64,000 nucleotides of DNA from DASUFP01 sp036274495 (GCA_036274495.1 DASUFP010000032.1:1-64000), one strand, 5' to 3'. Positions 9,901-18,208 are shown, counted from the stretch's first letter. Notes: generated by a model not told the origin, from the letters alone. Numbers and translations: made by a program.

Positions 9901-12900
9901 GTAAATTCACCAATACTATGACCTACTAACGCCTGCGGATATATCCCCCAGCTCATCCAAAGCTTCGATAAGGCGTAACCAATGGTAAACAGGGCCGGTT
10001 GAGTATTGGAAGTTTTCTGCAATTCGGCCCCAGCAGTATCTTCACTCCCTTTCGCAGGATACAGAACCGTGCGTAGGTCATAACCGATGTGTTGCCCGAA
10101 CAACCCGGCACAACGATCAACAGCCTCCCTAAAGACTATTTCATCGCGATACAGGTTTGCACCCATTTTCACATATTGTGAACCCTGGCCGGGGAACATA
10201 AAAGCAACACCGGATGACGGAGATTTTATTTCACGAGCGGCAGTTTTGCCAGGATTAGGGGTATGCAATAGATCAATTGCCTGAACAACATTTCCGGCAA
10301 CTACAAATCTGCGGTGGGCAAAAGCCATCCTTCCCGTTTGTAATGTGTATGCTGCATCTGCCATATTTACAGATGGGTGTTCGCGCAGGAAAACTTCCAA
10401 TTTTGACCCGGCTTCGGAAAGTCGTTCGGAATTTTTCGCGGATAGGGTTAACAGACATACTGATCGTGAAGGGCCTGATAATTGCTGAGGAGGAGCTTCT
10501 TCAAGAACAACATGAACATTGGTACCACCTACTCCAAATGAACTCACTCCGGCCCTTCTTGGATTGCTGCTTTGATTCCATTCGAGATTTTCTGAAGAAA
10601 CATAAAATGGGGATTCAGCGAAGTTAATTCTTGGATTAGCCTGCTTGAAATGAAGGGTTCCCGGAATTAATTTGTGATGCAGGGCAAGTACTGTTTTTAT
10701 TAAACCGGCTACTCCGGCCGCTGCAGTAAGATGCCCAAAATTACTTTTTACTGATCCCAGCAGACATTTTTGTTTATCGGATGTAATGTTTCCGAATGCC
10801 TGCGTAAGTGCTTCCACTTCTATTGGATCACCAAGCGGTGTTGCCGTTCCATGCGCTTCAACATATGAAATAGAATCAGCTGTAACACCTGCGTCAGCCT
10901 GAGCCATTGCAATGGCTACTGCCTGTCCTTCAACTGAGGGAGCCGTAAAGCTGGCCTTATCAGATCCATCATTATTAACTCCTACACCACGAATAATTGC
11001 ATAAACTGTATCACCATCACGAACAGCATCACGGTAACGTTTTAAGACAACAGTACCAGCACCATCACTGAATACTGTTCCTGATGCTGCTGCATCAAAG
11101 GGGCGAGTATGTCCGTCAGAAGAAAACATCCCACCTTCCTGATACAAATGTCCGCTGTATACAGGACTGGTAATTGCAACACCTCCTGCTATTGCCATAT
11201 CGCATCTTGAATCCCATAAGTCACGGCATGCAAGTGAGACGGCTGTAAGCGAGGTGGAACAAGCGGTGTGAATGCTAAGTCCCGGGCCTTTTAAATTCAT
11301 AAAATGACTTACGCGGGTGGCTATATAATCTTTTTCATTTGCCACCATCACCATAAACGAACCAGCCTTTTCAATTTCCGCTTTATGATGCAAAACATTG
11401 TTGAAATAATAGGTATTGTTACCCATTCCTGCATAAACACCAATCAGTCCCTTATAACCCGGACTGTAACCTGCATTCTCCAGAGCTTCCCAGCACACTT
11501 CCAAAAAAACACGCTGTTGGGGATCCATCAGTGAGGCAAGCTTCGGATTGATGCCAAAAAACGCTGCGTCAAAGCGGCCGGCATCATTTAAGACACCGCG
11601 TGCTTTTACATATCCGGGGTCATTAGTAATTGCAGGTTCAAGTGAGGGATCGAGTTGATCGCTGCTGAAAAATCCGGTGGATTCCTTTCCATCCTTCAGA
11701 TTTTGCCAAAATATTTCAATGTTGTCGGCACCGGGAAATCGTCCCGCCATTCCTATCACAGCAATACCATCGTCCACACTGCGGCTATGTCCTGATGCGG
11801 ATATACCAAATTTACGATTGCGTGCAGCATCTACAGCCCCTGTAGTTGCTCCATCGTTATTTAATGCGGCAAGCAAACTTCGTACACTAGGAAATTGATA
11901 TAGTTTTACAACAGGTATATCAACACTGTATTGCTGCTGCATTTTTGCTATCGACTGCAATGCCAGCAATGAGTTGCCGCCCAGTTCAAAGAAATTATCC
12001 TCTGTACCAATGGTGTCAATCATCAACAAATCACTCCAGATGGAGGTTAGTTGTTTTTCGGCTTCACTTTGCGGCTCACGGTAAGGCACGCCGTTATCGG
12101 GTCGGGAAGAATCAGGTTTTGGAAGCGAACGCCTGTCTATTTTTCCGCTTGGTGTCCTTGGCATTGTGTCCATCATTACAAAAGCCGATGGAATCATGTA
12201 CTCAGGAAGTCGCATTAAAAGTTGTGAACGCAGTGATGATGATGTGACCTTACTTCCAGAAACAGGGACCACATATGCAATAAGTCTTTTGTTTCCGGGA
12301 CGATCTTCTCTGACCGTAACAGCAACTTGTGAAACACCATCAGATGCAGCCAATGCCACTTCCACCTCACCAAGTTCGATGCGGTAACCACGAACTTTCA
12401 CTTGGGTATCGGCTCTGCCGAGGTATTCGATGTCGCCGTTTGTTAAATACCTGCCCAAATCTCCGGTTTTATATAAGCGGCTGTTACCGGAGACATCAAA
12501 TGGATTTTTAACAAACCGCTCCGCAGTCAGTTCAGGAGCATTGATATAACCTGCAGCAAGAGCTTCACCTGCGATCCACAATTCACCTTCTGCTCCTATT
12601 TCAACAGGTTGCAAATCTTCATCGAGGAGATAAGCATGCGTATTGTCAATTGGTTTGCCAATCGGCGGCAACGCAGGCCAGTCGCCCGGATGTTCTGGCA
12701 AAGTGTGTGCAGTAACTACATGTGTTTCGGTTGGACCATAATGATTGTGAAGCCGGCATCCTCTCATATGTGAGAAAAACTCACGGATTTGGGGAGTAAT
12801 TTGCAATTGTTCGCCGGCAGTTATAACCTGGGTGAGGTTATGAGGATATATTTTTCCGTTTACAGCTACTTCAGCAAGATGTTGTAATGCAATGAACGGG

Positions 12901-13667
12901 AGAAAAAGCCGCTGAATATTTGTGTCGCGTATAAACTCCAGTAACCTGATAGCATTTAACCGCATTTCATCACTTATCATTACTAATGTTCCGGCTGTTG
13001 ACCAGGTGGTAAATAGTTCCTGAAAAGAAACGTCGAAACTGATCGGCGCAAACTGCAACGTACGGGCCGGAACATCGAGCCCCGGAATATTTTTTTGCCA
13101 CTGTATCAGATTCATCAGTGCACGCTGCTTCATCGCAACTCCCTTTGGCTGACCTGTTGAACCCGATGTAAACAATACATAAGCAATATTGTCGGGATTG
13201 GAATTGATCTGAGGCCCGGAAGACTGCTTGGCAGCATCATTCGTAAAAAACAACTCTACACCGGAACCCTCAAACAACCCGGACCATTCAGGCTGAACAA
13301 AAGCCAGTCGTATGCCTGATTGATGTATCATATAGATGATTCGTTCGCGAGGATAAGCAGGGTCGAAAGGAACATAAGCAGCTCCGGCCTTTACGATTGA
13401 AAGTACCGCAATTGGAAGATCTGCCGAGCGCTCGGCACACAACCCGACCAAATCGCCCGGTTTCACACCCCTCTGTTGCAGCAAGGATGCAATTCGGTCC
13501 GATTCAACATCCAGTTCCCGGTAGGTTAATGAGTGGTTTCCCCATTCCAGAGCAGGTACATCGGGGTGGTTCCCGGCAGCAATTGAAAACACATCTGCCA
13601 GGCCCGGAAAACCGGACACATCACCCAAAGGGGAATTAAAACGTAACAATGAATCAGGAATCTTCAA
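6999..13667 (-). CDS. Hybrid NRPS-PKS with aminotransferase: A-PCP-KS-AT-ACP-AMT
   Basis: Loading and first extension protein of the cluster, 2222 aa. Domains: A 25-520 (LFTSGSTGQPKG, YKTGDLGRY, GKIDRRSLPKP), PCP 530-605 (FFELGGNSLL, Ser566), KS 632-1060 (HTACSTS Cys803, EAHGTAT His939, SNFGHL His979: complete triad), AT 1152-1460 (VGHSIGEF Ser1251; HAFH at 1347-1350, the malonyl-CoA type), ACP 1548-1630 (LGMDSLFLTQ, Ser1584), a Gln/Met-rich linker, and a GSA-type PLP aminotransferase 1760-2165 (IFDEVITGFR; PLP lysine in STYGKVIGGG, Lys2004). A-domain pocket D212 V213 Q216 F255 I282 A284 H309 V317 V318 K509 = DVQFIAHVVK, one residue from the proline code. There is no ketoreductase. The ACP-AMT order matches MycA, ItuA and McyE. 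The start codon is TTG, because an in-frame stop lies five codons upstream and no ATG is available before the A domain. Confidence 0.94.
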   Translation of the reverse strand: MKIPDSLLRFNSPLGDVSGFPGLADVFSIAAGNHPDVPALEWGNHSLTYRELDVESDRIASLLQQRGVKPGDLVGLCAERSADLPIAVLSIVKAGAAYVPFDPAYPRERIIYMIHQSGIRLAFVQPEWSGLFEGSGVELFFTNDAAKQSSGPQINSNPDNIAYVLFTSGSTGQPKGVAMKQRALMNLIQWQKNIPGLDVPARTLQFAPISFDVSFQELFTTWSTAGTLVMISDEMRLNAIRLLEFIRDTNIQRLFLPFIALQHLAEVAVNGKIYPHNLTQVITAGEQLQITPQIREFFSHMRGCRLHNHYGPTETHVVTAHTLPEHPGDWPALPPIGKPIDNTHAYLLDEDLQPVEIGAEGELWIAGEALAAGYINAPELTAERFVKNPFDVSGNSRLYKTGDLGRYLTNGDIEYLGRADTQVKVRGYRIELGEVEVALAASDGVSQVAVTVREDRPGNKRLIAYVVPVSGSKVTSSSLRSQLLMRLPEYMIPSAFVMMDTMPRTPSGKIDRRSLPKPDSSRPDNGVPYREPQSEAEKQLTSIWSDLLMIDTIGTEDNFFELGGNSLLALQSIAKMQQQYSVDIPVVKLYQFPSVRSLLAALNNDGATTGAVDAARNRKFGISASGHSRSVDDGIAVIGMAGRFPGADNIEIFWQNLKDGKESTGFFSSDQLDPSLEPAITNDPGYVKARGVLNDAGRFDAAFFGINPKLASLMDPQQRVFLEVCWEALENAGYSPGYKGLIGVYAGMGNNTYYFNNVLHHKAEIEKAGSFMVMVANEKDYIATRVSHFMNLKGPGLSIHTACSTSLTAVSLACRDLWDSRCDMAIAGGVAITSPVYSGHLYQEGGMFSSDGHTRPFDAAASGTVFSDGAGTVVLKRYRDAVRDGDTVYAIIRGVGVNNDGSDKASFTAPSVEGQAVAIAMAQADAGVTADSISYVEAHGTATPLGDPIEVEALTQAFGNITSDKQKCLLGSVKSNFGHLTAAAGVAGLIKTVLALHHKLIPGTLHFKQANPRINFAESPFYVSSENLEWNQSSNPRRAGVSSFGVGGTNVHVVLEEAPPQQLSGPSRSVCLLTLSAKNSERLSEAGSKLEVFLREHPSVNMADAAYTLQTGRMAFAHRRFVVAGNVVQAIDLLHTPNPGKTAAREIKSPSSGVAFMFPGQGSQYVKMGANLYRDEIVFREAVDRCAGLFGQHIGYDLRTVLYPAKGSEDTAGAELQKTSNTQPALFTIGYALSKLWMSWGIYPQALVGHSIGEFTAACISGVMSLEDAIMLVAHRGKMMQEQPGGSMLTVRISASELESELPESLSIAAINGPSLCVVSGNHDDIDSFALKMETKGIATKKLVTSHAFHSPMMDPVVKPFRELAARVKLHSPTIPIVSTATAEWLTPEQATNPGYWSAHLRLPVRFAEAIKLIWTDHPSMFLLELGPRNTATALARMQASDPTKQFAAPSLADTSTDEAEWYSMMFAIGQLWLSGINIDWEAFYALEKRKHIALPTYPFEQKRFWVNPPLASSPATFHPYQPFVAEPSAADATSDTQPTHTMNIPPRKERIIAELKAVMEDASGIELTAAPADATFPELGMDSLFLTQAALTISKKYATKVTFRQLNEEYSTLNALAAYIDQQLPEEKQVSIPSSATAAPEIPFAAVMPQNAQQGSIEWFLMQQMQMMQTQLAMLRQTQPIQQPAQPPVQHHASQEEVVENEKADLDKPFGAIARIEKLASSELTPDQKKWLSGFTTEYNKRTAKSKAYTQDHRSHLADPRVVTGFKPTIKELIYQVVADRSKGCRIWDIDGNEYIDVLNGFGSNFLGYGSEIVMAACKAQLENGIELGPQHPLAGEVAKLICEFTGYDRAGFCNTGSEAVLGAMRIARTVTGRNLIVCFNGSYHGINDEVIVRGTKKLKSFPAAAGIMPEAVQNMLVLDYGTEESIDIIRNRADEIAAVMIEPIQSRRADFRPTEFIKEVRKITSESGCLLIFDEVITGFRLEPGGAQTYYGVHADVSTYGKVIGGGMPIGVIAGKKEFMDALDGGFWKFGDGSVPEVGVTYFAGTFVRHPLALAAAKAVLLHLKERGQELYDKLNGFTTMLVNEVNQHAKSKGVPFHLVSFGSLFKMKWDEEHPYGELIFLLLRHKGIHIYDGFPCFLTDAFTKQDILKVIAKFKESIDELQQAGFLTTAGQPATSNHINGSHAETPPVPGARLGKTPEGRSAWFVPDPDRPGKYKLVQ

Positions 13668-13821
13668 TTGAAAGGAGCAGTTTTACTGAAAGCTAAGGAA
13701 TATTTTTAATACGATTTTTGCCCTTTTAAGTTGCGGAAAATCATACTCAATACTGATATAAATCCATCAACTTTACTGAATCACACAAATGGGATTATGT
13801 TCAACGGTATATCCCAATACA

Positions 13822-13829
13822 CAAAGGTA
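13822..13829 (-). promoter_or_regulatory. Candidate -7 box (TACCTTTG) for the NRPS-PKS operon
   Basis: On the minus strand this octamer reads TACCTTTG, a perfect match to the Bacteroidota sigma-ABfr -7 consensus TAnnTTTG. It would place transcription start near 13815 and give an untranslated leader of about 150 bases before the TTG start at 13667. I see no clear -33 TTG at the usual spacing, so this is a candidate only. The intergenic region 13668-13924 otherwise holds only the divergent mqnD promoter. Confidence 0.5.
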
Positions 13830-13889
13830 AGTTAGACAGTTTTGAAATAGGTAATCCTTCACCCTGAAATGCAGATGGTTAGCCAAATG

Positions 13890-13918
13890 TTTGAAGGGGA
13901 AATTAGTGATTACCTTTG
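13890..13918 (+). promoter_or_regulatory. Promoter of mqnD (-33 TTTG and -7 TACCTTTG)
   Basis: TTTG at 13890-13893 and TACCTTTG at 13911-13918, separated by 17 bases, fit the Bacteroidota promoter consensus (TTTG ... TAnnTTTG). The -7 box ends six bases before the ATG of mqnD at 13925, so transcription would start at or almost at the start codon. The same octamer occurs on the opposite strand about 85 bases away for the divergent synthetase operon. Confidence 0.65.
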
Positions 13919-13924
13919 CACCAT

Positions 13925-14779
13925 ATGCCAACTCTTACTTTAGGGTTCTCACCCTGCCCAAACGACACCTACATATTCCATGCACTTGTCAATGGTTTAA
14001 TTGATACCGGAAATCTGCGTTTTGAGCCGGTAATGGCGGATGTGGAGGAATTAAACGGTATGTCGGCTGAAGGAAAACTGGACGTAACCAAGTTAAGCAT
14101 TGGTGCCTATCCTCAGGTTTCAAACCGGTATGTCATCCTGGACGCCGGAGCGGCTTTGGGCAAAGGAGTAGGCCCGCTTCTCGTAAAGAAACCCGGAACA
14201 ACCATGGAGGCTGTAGAATCAGGTCTGGTAGCAATTCCAGGGAAACGTACTACAGCGAATTTCCTGTTATCGTTATTTTATCCTCAAATTAGAAACAAGA
14301 AAGAGTTGATATTCAGCGATATAGATAAATCTGTCAAAGACGGTACTGTTACAGCCGGATTACTGATTCATGAAGGCAGGTTTACCTATCAGTCACATGG
14401 CCTGGAACTTATCAGTGATCTTGGCCTTGTATGGGAACATTCAACCGGTAAACCGCTGCCACTTGGAGTAATTGCAGCAAATCGTAAACTTGAACCGGAG
14501 GTAGCCCGGCAAATAAGCGATCTCATACGTGAAAGTATTTTTTACGCCCGTATGCACCCCGATGCGAGCAAAAAATATATCCGTAACCATGCACAGGAGA
14601 TGGATGAAAATGTTACACAGAGCCACATCAAATTATATGTGAACGAATATTCGGTAGATTTGGGAGCGGAAGGAAAAGCGGCCATTTTTGAACTTTTTGA
14701 AACAGGAAAAGCGAACAAATTAACCGGGGTTGCTGCTGCAGATATTTTTTTAAATTACCAAAAGACAACGAACACCTGA
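13925..14779 (+). CDS. mqnD: 1,4-dihydroxy-6-naphthoate synthase MqnD
   Basis: Last dedicated enzyme of the futalosine pathway to menaquinone: it converts cyclic de-hypoxanthine futalosine into 1,4-dihydroxy-6-naphthoate. The 284-aa protein has the family start LTLGFSPCPNDTYIFHALVNG, a periplasmic-binding-protein-like fold, and conserved segments KLSIGAYP, GKGVGPLLV and IPGKRTTANFLL. ATG at 13925 is chosen; a TTG three codons earlier overlaps the -7 promoter box and is unlikely. hldD follows after 32 bases. MqnD implies that this organism makes menaquinone by the futalosine route; none of the other mqn genes lies in the window. Confidence 0.93.
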   Translation: MPTLTLGFSPCPNDTYIFHALVNGLIDTGNLRFEPVMADVEELNGMSAEGKLDVTKLSIGAYPQVSNRYVILDAGAALGKGVGPLLVKKPGTTMEAVESGLVAIPGKRTTANFLLSLFYPQIRNKKELIFSDIDKSVKDGTVTAGLLIHEGRFTYQSHGLELISDLGLVWEHSTGKPLPLGVIAANRKLEPEVARQISDLIRESIFYARMHPDASKKYIRNHAQEMDENVTQSHIKLYVNEYSVDLGAEGKAAIFELFETGKANKLTGVAAADIFLNYQKTTNT

Positions 14780-14811
14780 AATAGTATTTTATTGAATATT
14801 AAACAGACATT

Positions 14812-15777
14812 ATGATTATTGTAACCGGTGCCGCAGGCTTCATAGGAAGTAGTCTTGTTTCACGACTCAATGAGGAGGGGTTTAATGATATTGTTGTAGT
14901 TGACGACTTCAGCAATGATCAGAAAAACAAAAACCTGGAAGGTAAAACGTTCTCACAAAAGGTTCATCGTGATGAGTTTATTTTTTGGCTGCGTCAAAAT
15001 CACAAACTCACACAATTTGTTTTTCACATAGGAGCACGCACCGATACAACCGAATTTGATGTTAAAATATTTGACCGGCTCAACCTGAATTATACAAAAG
15101 ACGTCTGGAACAGCTGCGTTGAATATGGTTTACCATTGGTATATGCTTCCTCTGCCGCAACCTATGGCGATGGAGCAATGGGCTATGATGATGATCATAA
15201 CATAATAGCTAACCTGAAACCACTTAATCCATATGGTACCAGCAAAAACGATTTCGATAAATGGGCCATACAGCAGGATAAAAAGCCCTACTTCTGGGCG
15301 GGGTTAAAATTTTTCAACGTTTACGGACCAAATGAATACCACAAGGGCCGTATGGCATCCGTAATTTTCCACACTTTTAACCAGGTAAACAACACGGGTA
15401 AAGTCAAACTGTTCCGTTCACATCGCGACGATTATGAGAATGGCAAACAGCTTCGTGATTTTGTTTATGTTAAAGATGTTACTTCAGTGTGCATGTTCCT
15501 GATGCTCGACCGCAAACACAGCGGAATTTACAACCTTGGTACCGGAGAGGCCCGAACATTTCTGGATCTTGCGAATGCAACATTTGATGCGATGGAAAAA
15601 CCATCCAACATTGAATTTATTGATATCCCTGCCGATATCCGGAACACCTATCAATACTTTACGGAAGCTAATATGAACAAACTTCGGGAGGCCGGATATG
15701 ATAAGCCTTTTTATACGTTGGAAGAAGGAATTCATGATTATGTTAAAAACTATCTAACGGAGAACACGTTTCTGTAG
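14812..15777 (+). CDS. hldD: ADP-L-glycero-D-manno-heptose 6-epimerase
   Basis: Short-chain dehydrogenase/reductase family epimerase that makes the ADP-heptose used for the LPS inner core. At 321 aa it has the Rossmann motif TGAAGFIGS at the N-terminus, the HldD-specific HIGARTDTTE stretch, the active-site YGTSK (Y-x-x-x-K) and the FFNVYGPNEYHKGRMAS segment that separates HldD from general sugar epimerases. It is encoded just after mqnD and about 100 bases before the GtrA-like gene on the same strand. No other heptose genes are present in the window. Confidence 0.93.
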   Translation: MIIVTGAAGFIGSSLVSRLNEEGFNDIVVVDDFSNDQKNKNLEGKTFSQKVHRDEFIFWLRQNHKLTQFVFHIGARTDTTEFDVKIFDRLNLNYTKDVWNSCVEYGLPLVYASSAATYGDGAMGYDDDHNIIANLKPLNPYGTSKNDFDKWAIQQDKKPYFWAGLKFFNVYGPNEYHKGRMASVIFHTFNQVNNTGKVKLFRSHRDDYENGKQLRDFVYVKDVTSVCMFLMLDRKHSGIYNLGTGEARTFLDLANATFDAMEKPSNIEFIDIPADIRNTYQYFTEANMNKLREAGYDKPFYTLEEGIHDYVKNYLTENTFL

Positions 15778-15882
15778 CACTTCGAATTCATTTTTGAATT
15801 TCGCAAACAGGAAGCGTTGAATGAAATCCGTTTCGAAAGCTCTATCCGCCCCTTCATATTCAGGAATATTACACAAGAAAAT

Positions 15883-16323
15883 ATGATTCAGAAAATACTT
15901 AACAATAAAGTATTCCGCTATTTCATCGCGGCGGGACTCGCCACCGTGGTTGATGTTGTGGTCTACTTTATTACTTACAATTACATCCTGTTTAAACAGG
16001 ATTTTTCCATTACGGATGTCATTGTTGTTTCGGCACCCTCGATTTCACTTGTTATTTCGTTCAGCTGCGGACTGCTGACCAATTTTGTGATAAGCAAATA
16101 TTATGTTTTTACAGAATCCAACATAAGGGGACGGCATCAGCTAATGCGGTATGTGATGGTAGCGCTTTTTATTCTCATGCTGAATTATTTCTGCATGAGC
16201 TTTCTGATTAAAGGACTTGGATGGTATCCGACTGTATCACGTATTGCTTCAGCCTTATCAATAGGACTGTTGTCATTTGTGATTCATAAGGTGTTTTCCT
16301 TTAAGGTAAAGAAAAGTGATTAA
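15883..16323 (+). CDS. GtrA-like family membrane protein
   Basis: Small polytopic protein (146 aa from ATG 15883) with four predicted transmembrane helices and the GtrA-type opening FRYFIAAGLATVVDVVVYF. Family members are thought to help move lipid-linked sugars across the inner membrane. The C-terminal FVIHKVFSFK segment is typical. A longer version from a TTG at 15817 adds a hydrophilic stretch not expected in the family, so the ATG is preferred. It lies near hldD, which fits a role in envelope polysaccharides, but its substrate cannot be read from the sequence. Confidence 0.82.
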   Translation: MIQKILNNKVFRYFIAAGLATVVDVVVYFITYNYILFKQDFSITDVIVVSAPSISLVISFSCGLLTNFVISKYYVFTESNIRGRHQLMRYVMVALFILMLNYFCMSFLIKGLGWYPTVSRIASALSIGLLSFVIHKVFSFKVKKSD

Positions 16324-16399
16324 AAACAAACATCATTTCAGCTGTCAAAAGGAAATTTAATTCATTAGCGGTCGAATTTATTTACCTGACAACAAAATA

Positions 16400-16738
16400 C
16401 TAAAGTGACTCTTTCAGCTCGACCAAAAAACCTTTAAGTTTGAGCAGTGAATCGTAAAGTTCCTTGTTTGCAATTGCTTCATCCTTACCCCTGCTTTTTA
16501 ATTTTTCCTTCGCCCCGTTCAAAGTGAATCCGCGCTCCTTGACCAGATGGTAAATTGATTTAAGATTTTCAACATCTTCTGAAGTAAAAAGTCTGTTGCC
16601 TTTTTTGTTCTTTTTCGGTTGAAGCACTTCAAATTCCTTTTCCCAAAAACGGATCAGTGAAGCGTTCACATTAAACATTTTTGACACTTCACCTATCGTG
16701 TAATAAAGTTTGACGGTATCTGTTTCTTTGTAAGGCAC
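16400..16738 (-). CDS. MerR-family transcriptional regulator (short form)
   Basis: A 112-aa protein consisting essentially of a winged helix-turn-helix DNA-binding domain: YYTIGEVSKMFNVNASLIRFWEKEF followed by the wing KGNRLFTSEDVENLKSIYHLV and a short basic helix. It lacks the C-terminal effector domain with metal-binding cysteines seen in classical MerR proteins, so the signal it senses is unknown. This short type is common in Bacteroidota next to M23 peptidase genes, and here the M23 gene lies two genes upstream on the same strand. The target genes are not evident. Confidence 0.85.
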   Translation of the reverse strand: MPYKETDTVKLYYTIGEVSKMFNVNASLIRFWEKEFEVLQPKKNKKGNRLFTSEDVENLKSIYHLVKERGFTLNGAKEKLKSRGKDEAIANKELYDSLLKLKGFLVELKESL

Positions 16739-16810
16739 CTGAATAAAATTAGATTTGAAATGAATGGTTTACGATACAACTCTATTTTTAAAGTGTAAGG
16801 GTCTCCCCTG

Positions 16811-17224
16811 TTAGTTCAATTTAAACCTGACAGGCAGATTTAATGAAACGGGCACATTTTTATTATTAATAGACCCCGGCTGCCAATCGGGCATTAAATT
16901 TATTACTCTCAACGCTTCAATATCACATGACGGGTCAAATCCGCGTAACACTTTTGATTGTGTCACCTGTCCTGTTGCCGAAATAATAAAATTAACAAAT
17001 ACTACTCCTTCACTTTTCGACTGAATAGCATCTTCAGGGTATTTTATGTTTTCAGTTATAAACTGGTACATAGCCTTTTCACCTCCCGGAAACACAGGCA
17101 TTTGTTCCACAGTTGTAAAAACTTGTTCTTCGTTTTGGGCTGACGTTTCTGTTCCGGATTGTGCAACTGCAGCCAAAGGAGCGACCAGCAGCATGGAAAT
17201 AAACAGCACTTGAATAGTTTTCAT
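16811..17224 (-). CDS. Secreted TonB C-terminal-domain protein
   Basis: 137 aa: a cleavable-looking signal peptide (MKTIQVLFISMLLVAPLAAVAQ), a short linker, then a TonB C-terminal fold: MPVFPGGEKAMYQFITENIKYP, GVVFVNFIISATGQV, RVINLMPDWQPGSINNKNVPV. The FPGG and MPxWxPG motifs are typical of Bacteroidota TonB-CTD proteins. Unlike true TonB it has no proline-rich spacer and no N-terminal membrane anchor, so it is probably a free periplasmic protein that binds TonB-box or peptidoglycan partners rather than an ExbBD-driven energy transducer. It ends 72 bases before merR and starts 12 bases after the M23 peptidase gene. Confidence 0.82.
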   Translation of the reverse strand: MKTIQVLFISMLLVAPLAAVAQSGTETSAQNEEQVFTTVEQMPVFPGGEKAMYQFITENIKYPEDAIQSKSEGVVFVNFIISATGQVTQSKVLRGFDPSCDIEALRVINLMPDWQPGSINNKNVPVSLNLPVRFKLN

Positions 17225-17236
17225 ATAAAAGTATTT

Positions 17237-18208
17237 TTAGTCGAATGACTGATTAGACTGTGAGGATATTTCTATCATTTTTTCATACTCATCCGCAGAC
17301 AAATCGTTATAAAAGAAATTGATCGGATTAATTTTTACACCGCTTTTTACAACTTCATAATGCAAGTGAGGTGCTGTTGAGGTTCCTGAACTGCCTACTA
17401 ATCCGATCACATCCCCTCGGTTAACCTTTTGACCCTGACGCACAAGAATTTTACTCATATGGCCGTAAATTGTCTCATAACCAAATCCGTGGCTGATTAT
17501 CACATGATTTCCAAATCCTCTTCCGCCATATTCAGCAAGTTTGACTACACCGTTTCCTGTAGCATAAATGTCGGTTCCGATAGGGGCAGTAAAGTCGATG
17601 CCCTCATGCATCTTGGTTGTTTTATAGATGGGATGTATACGGTATCCGAAACCGGAGGCAATCCGTCGTAAATCCTTGTTCGAAATGGGCTGAATACCCG
17701 GAATGGAGGCAAGCATTTGAGATTTATTTTTAACCAGATTGGTGATTTCGTCAAATGACTTGGATTGTACATACATCTTTTTTGTAAGCTTATCCAGCAT
17801 TTTCATGCTGGAAATCATCAGATCTGAATTATCATAACCCTCGAGTTCCTTGTACCGGTTAATTCCACCATAACCAGCCTCTCTCACACTTCCCGGAATG
17901 GGTTCAGCTTCAAAAATTACCCTGTAAATATCATCATCGCGTTGCTCCAGATCCTGTAACACCAGCAACGATTGTTCAAATCGTTGTCTCATGATGTCAT
18001 ACTGAAGAGTTAACTGACTGATCTCACGTTTCAGCTGTTTTTCTTTGGGGGAATCGAGGTAGGAATAGGCAATGGCCACAATAATTACACTAAACACCAC
18101 CGCTGTTGCAAGAAATCCAAGAGCCCTTAACAACTTTTTACCCCAGGAAACAACTACTTTCTCATATTTGAGCGAAGTAGTATTGAAGTAATATTTTGCC
18201 TTTGGCAT
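17237..18208 (-). CDS. M23-family murein endopeptidase with coiled coil
   Basis: Zinc metallopeptidase that cuts peptidoglycan cross-links. From ATG at 18208 it is 323 aa: a cytoplasmic stub, one transmembrane helix (about 24-46), a coiled-coil region (KEKQLKREISQLTLQYDIM onward) and a C-terminal LytM domain. Zinc ligands are visible in HEGIDFTAP (H-x-x-x-D) and HLHYEV. A longer ORF start at 18271 adds 21 residues that do not resemble the family, so the inner ATG (MPKAKYYF) is chosen. It is transcribed away from alaS and probably heads a small unit with the TonB-CTD gene. Confidence 0.92.
   Translation of the reverse strand: MPKAKYYFNTTSLKYEKVVVSWGKKLLRALGFLATAVVFSVIIVAIAYSYLDSPKEKQLKREISQLTLQYDIMRQRFEQSLLVLQDLEQRDDDIYRVIFEAEPIPGSVREAGYGGINRYKELEGYDNSDLMISSMKMLDKLTKKMYVQSKSFDEITNLVKNKSQMLASIPGIQPISNKDLRRIASGFGYRIHPIYKTTKMHEGIDFTAPIGTDIYATGNGVVKLAEYGGRGFGNHVIISHGFGYETIYGHMSKILVRQGQKVNRGDVIGLVGSSGTSTAPHLHYEVVKSGVKINPINFFYNDLSADEYEKMIEISSQSNQSFD

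Noticed and set aside
2057..13667. The biosynthetic cluster as a mobile or recently transferred island
   Set aside because: No integrase, IS, tRNA insertion site or flanking repeat was seen, and base use looks like that of the neighbours by eye; composition statistics would be needed to reopen this.
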